51,128 nucleotides of DNA from an uncultured Eubacteriales bacterium. Its GTDB lineage: Bacteria > Bacillota > Clostridia > Oscillospirales > Acutalibacteraceae. The stretch covers positions 1 through 51,128 of the forward strand of contig ONCR01000004.1 in NCBI GenBank assembly GCA_900316345.1, in the 5' to 3' direction. Position 1 is the first letter of the stretch. The number at the start of each line of letters is the position of its first letter. Position numbers and translations under genes: made by a program. The notes under the pieces are model-generated. The model made no database searches and was not told the DNA's origin. It saw nothing but the letters and a program-made list of their open reading frames with translations. Shown piece after piece: positions 51,018 through 51,128 of the stretch.

Positions 51018-51128
51018 TTAAAGCCCCGCTTCCCTGCGGTAGCGCTCGTATTCCTCGGTGCAGTTGGTGAAGCCGCCCAGCACCACGCCCACGCACTTTT
51101 CAAACATGCCCGCCTGGCGAAGCTGGGT
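51018..51128 (-). CDS. C-terminal end of an LD-carboxypeptidase (S66 family) gene, partial
   Basis: The minus-strand frame enters from the right edge and stops at 51018. The 36 visible residues, LRQAGMFEKCVGVVLGGFTNC and a charged tail, resemble the C-terminal part of S66 muramoyltetrapeptide carboxypeptidases, where the enzyme trims murein peptides. Codons are distinctly GC-rich compared with most of the window. The stop lies 7 bases before the CorA start. Confidence 0.6.
   Translation of the reverse strand, partial: TQLRQAGMFEKCVGVVLGGFTNCTEEYERYRREAGL

Noticed and set aside
1-51128. tRNA, rRNA, phage or integrase genes
   Set aside because: None recognised on reading either strand; short tRNA genes could be missed without a structure search.

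Overview
The window looks like a chromosomal segment of an anaerobic, gut-type Clostridia bacterium (Oscillospiraceae/Ruminococcaceae-like). This is inferred from moderate GC with AGGAGG-type ribosome sites, BspA-type leucine-rich repeats, GPH sugar symporters, ferredoxin-linked aldehyde oxidoreductase, acetolactate decarboxylase and a membrane-fused sigma factor. No rRNA, tRNA or CRISPR array was recognised, and there is no sign of a prophage.

Region by region. 0-1.2 kb: the end of a family 2 glycosidase and a TfoX-like protein. 1.3-12.3 kb: a compact tungsten/molybdenum cofactor island of two divergent operons. The left-going operon is tungstate ABC transporter tupABC, moeA, a moeA fused to a periplasmic-binding-like domain, moaC, moaA and a MOSC protein; its roughly 135-nt leader has riboswitch-like competing stems. 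The right-going operon is mogA, an E1-like thiF/moeB, aldehyde:ferredoxin oxidoreductase, a MoaD/ThiS-like protein and a four-cluster ferredoxin. Together they can import the metal, build and activate the pterin, and use it in the enzyme with its electron carrier. 12.4-17.4 kb: acetolactate decarboxylase, PAP2 phosphatase and GH31 glucosidase (leftward), and an iron alcohol dehydrogenase (rightward).

17.4-26.1 kb: two REP-associated tyrosine transposases (RAYTs). Each carries a pair of inverted GTAG-footed hairpins inside its own reading frame. They flank a catabolic locus: tetR, FGGY kinase and a secreted beta-helix protein leftward; a PLP aminotransferase and a two-domain class II aldolase rightward, behind a strong promoter with two matching 16-bp palindromic operators. 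26.1-33.6 kb: D-amino-acid-type aminotransferase, GH36 alpha-galactosidase and two divergent polar amino acid ABC transporters. 33.6-33.9 kb: a non-coding REP pair (REPIN-like). 33.9-37.9 kb: mltG, thyA, folA and a GPH symporter. 38.0-47.6 kb: a cell-surface block with a DUF4430 lipoprotein, a polytopic membrane protein, a sortase-fold protein that lacks two of the three catalytic residues, a sigma factor fused through one membrane helix to a predicted extracytoplasmic propeller, a leucine-rich-repeat protein directly behind it, and three envelope proteins of which two look like paralogues. 47.6-51.1 kb: a glycosyltransferase, an RlmD-type rRNA methyltransferase, a CorA transporter with an unusual GC-rich N-terminus, and the end of an LD-carboxypeptidase.

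The best candidates for under-described biology are the RAYT genes that contain their own REP hairpins, the membrane-tethered sigma factor with its surface operon and the neighbouring degenerate sortase, and the leader RNA of the tungstate operon.
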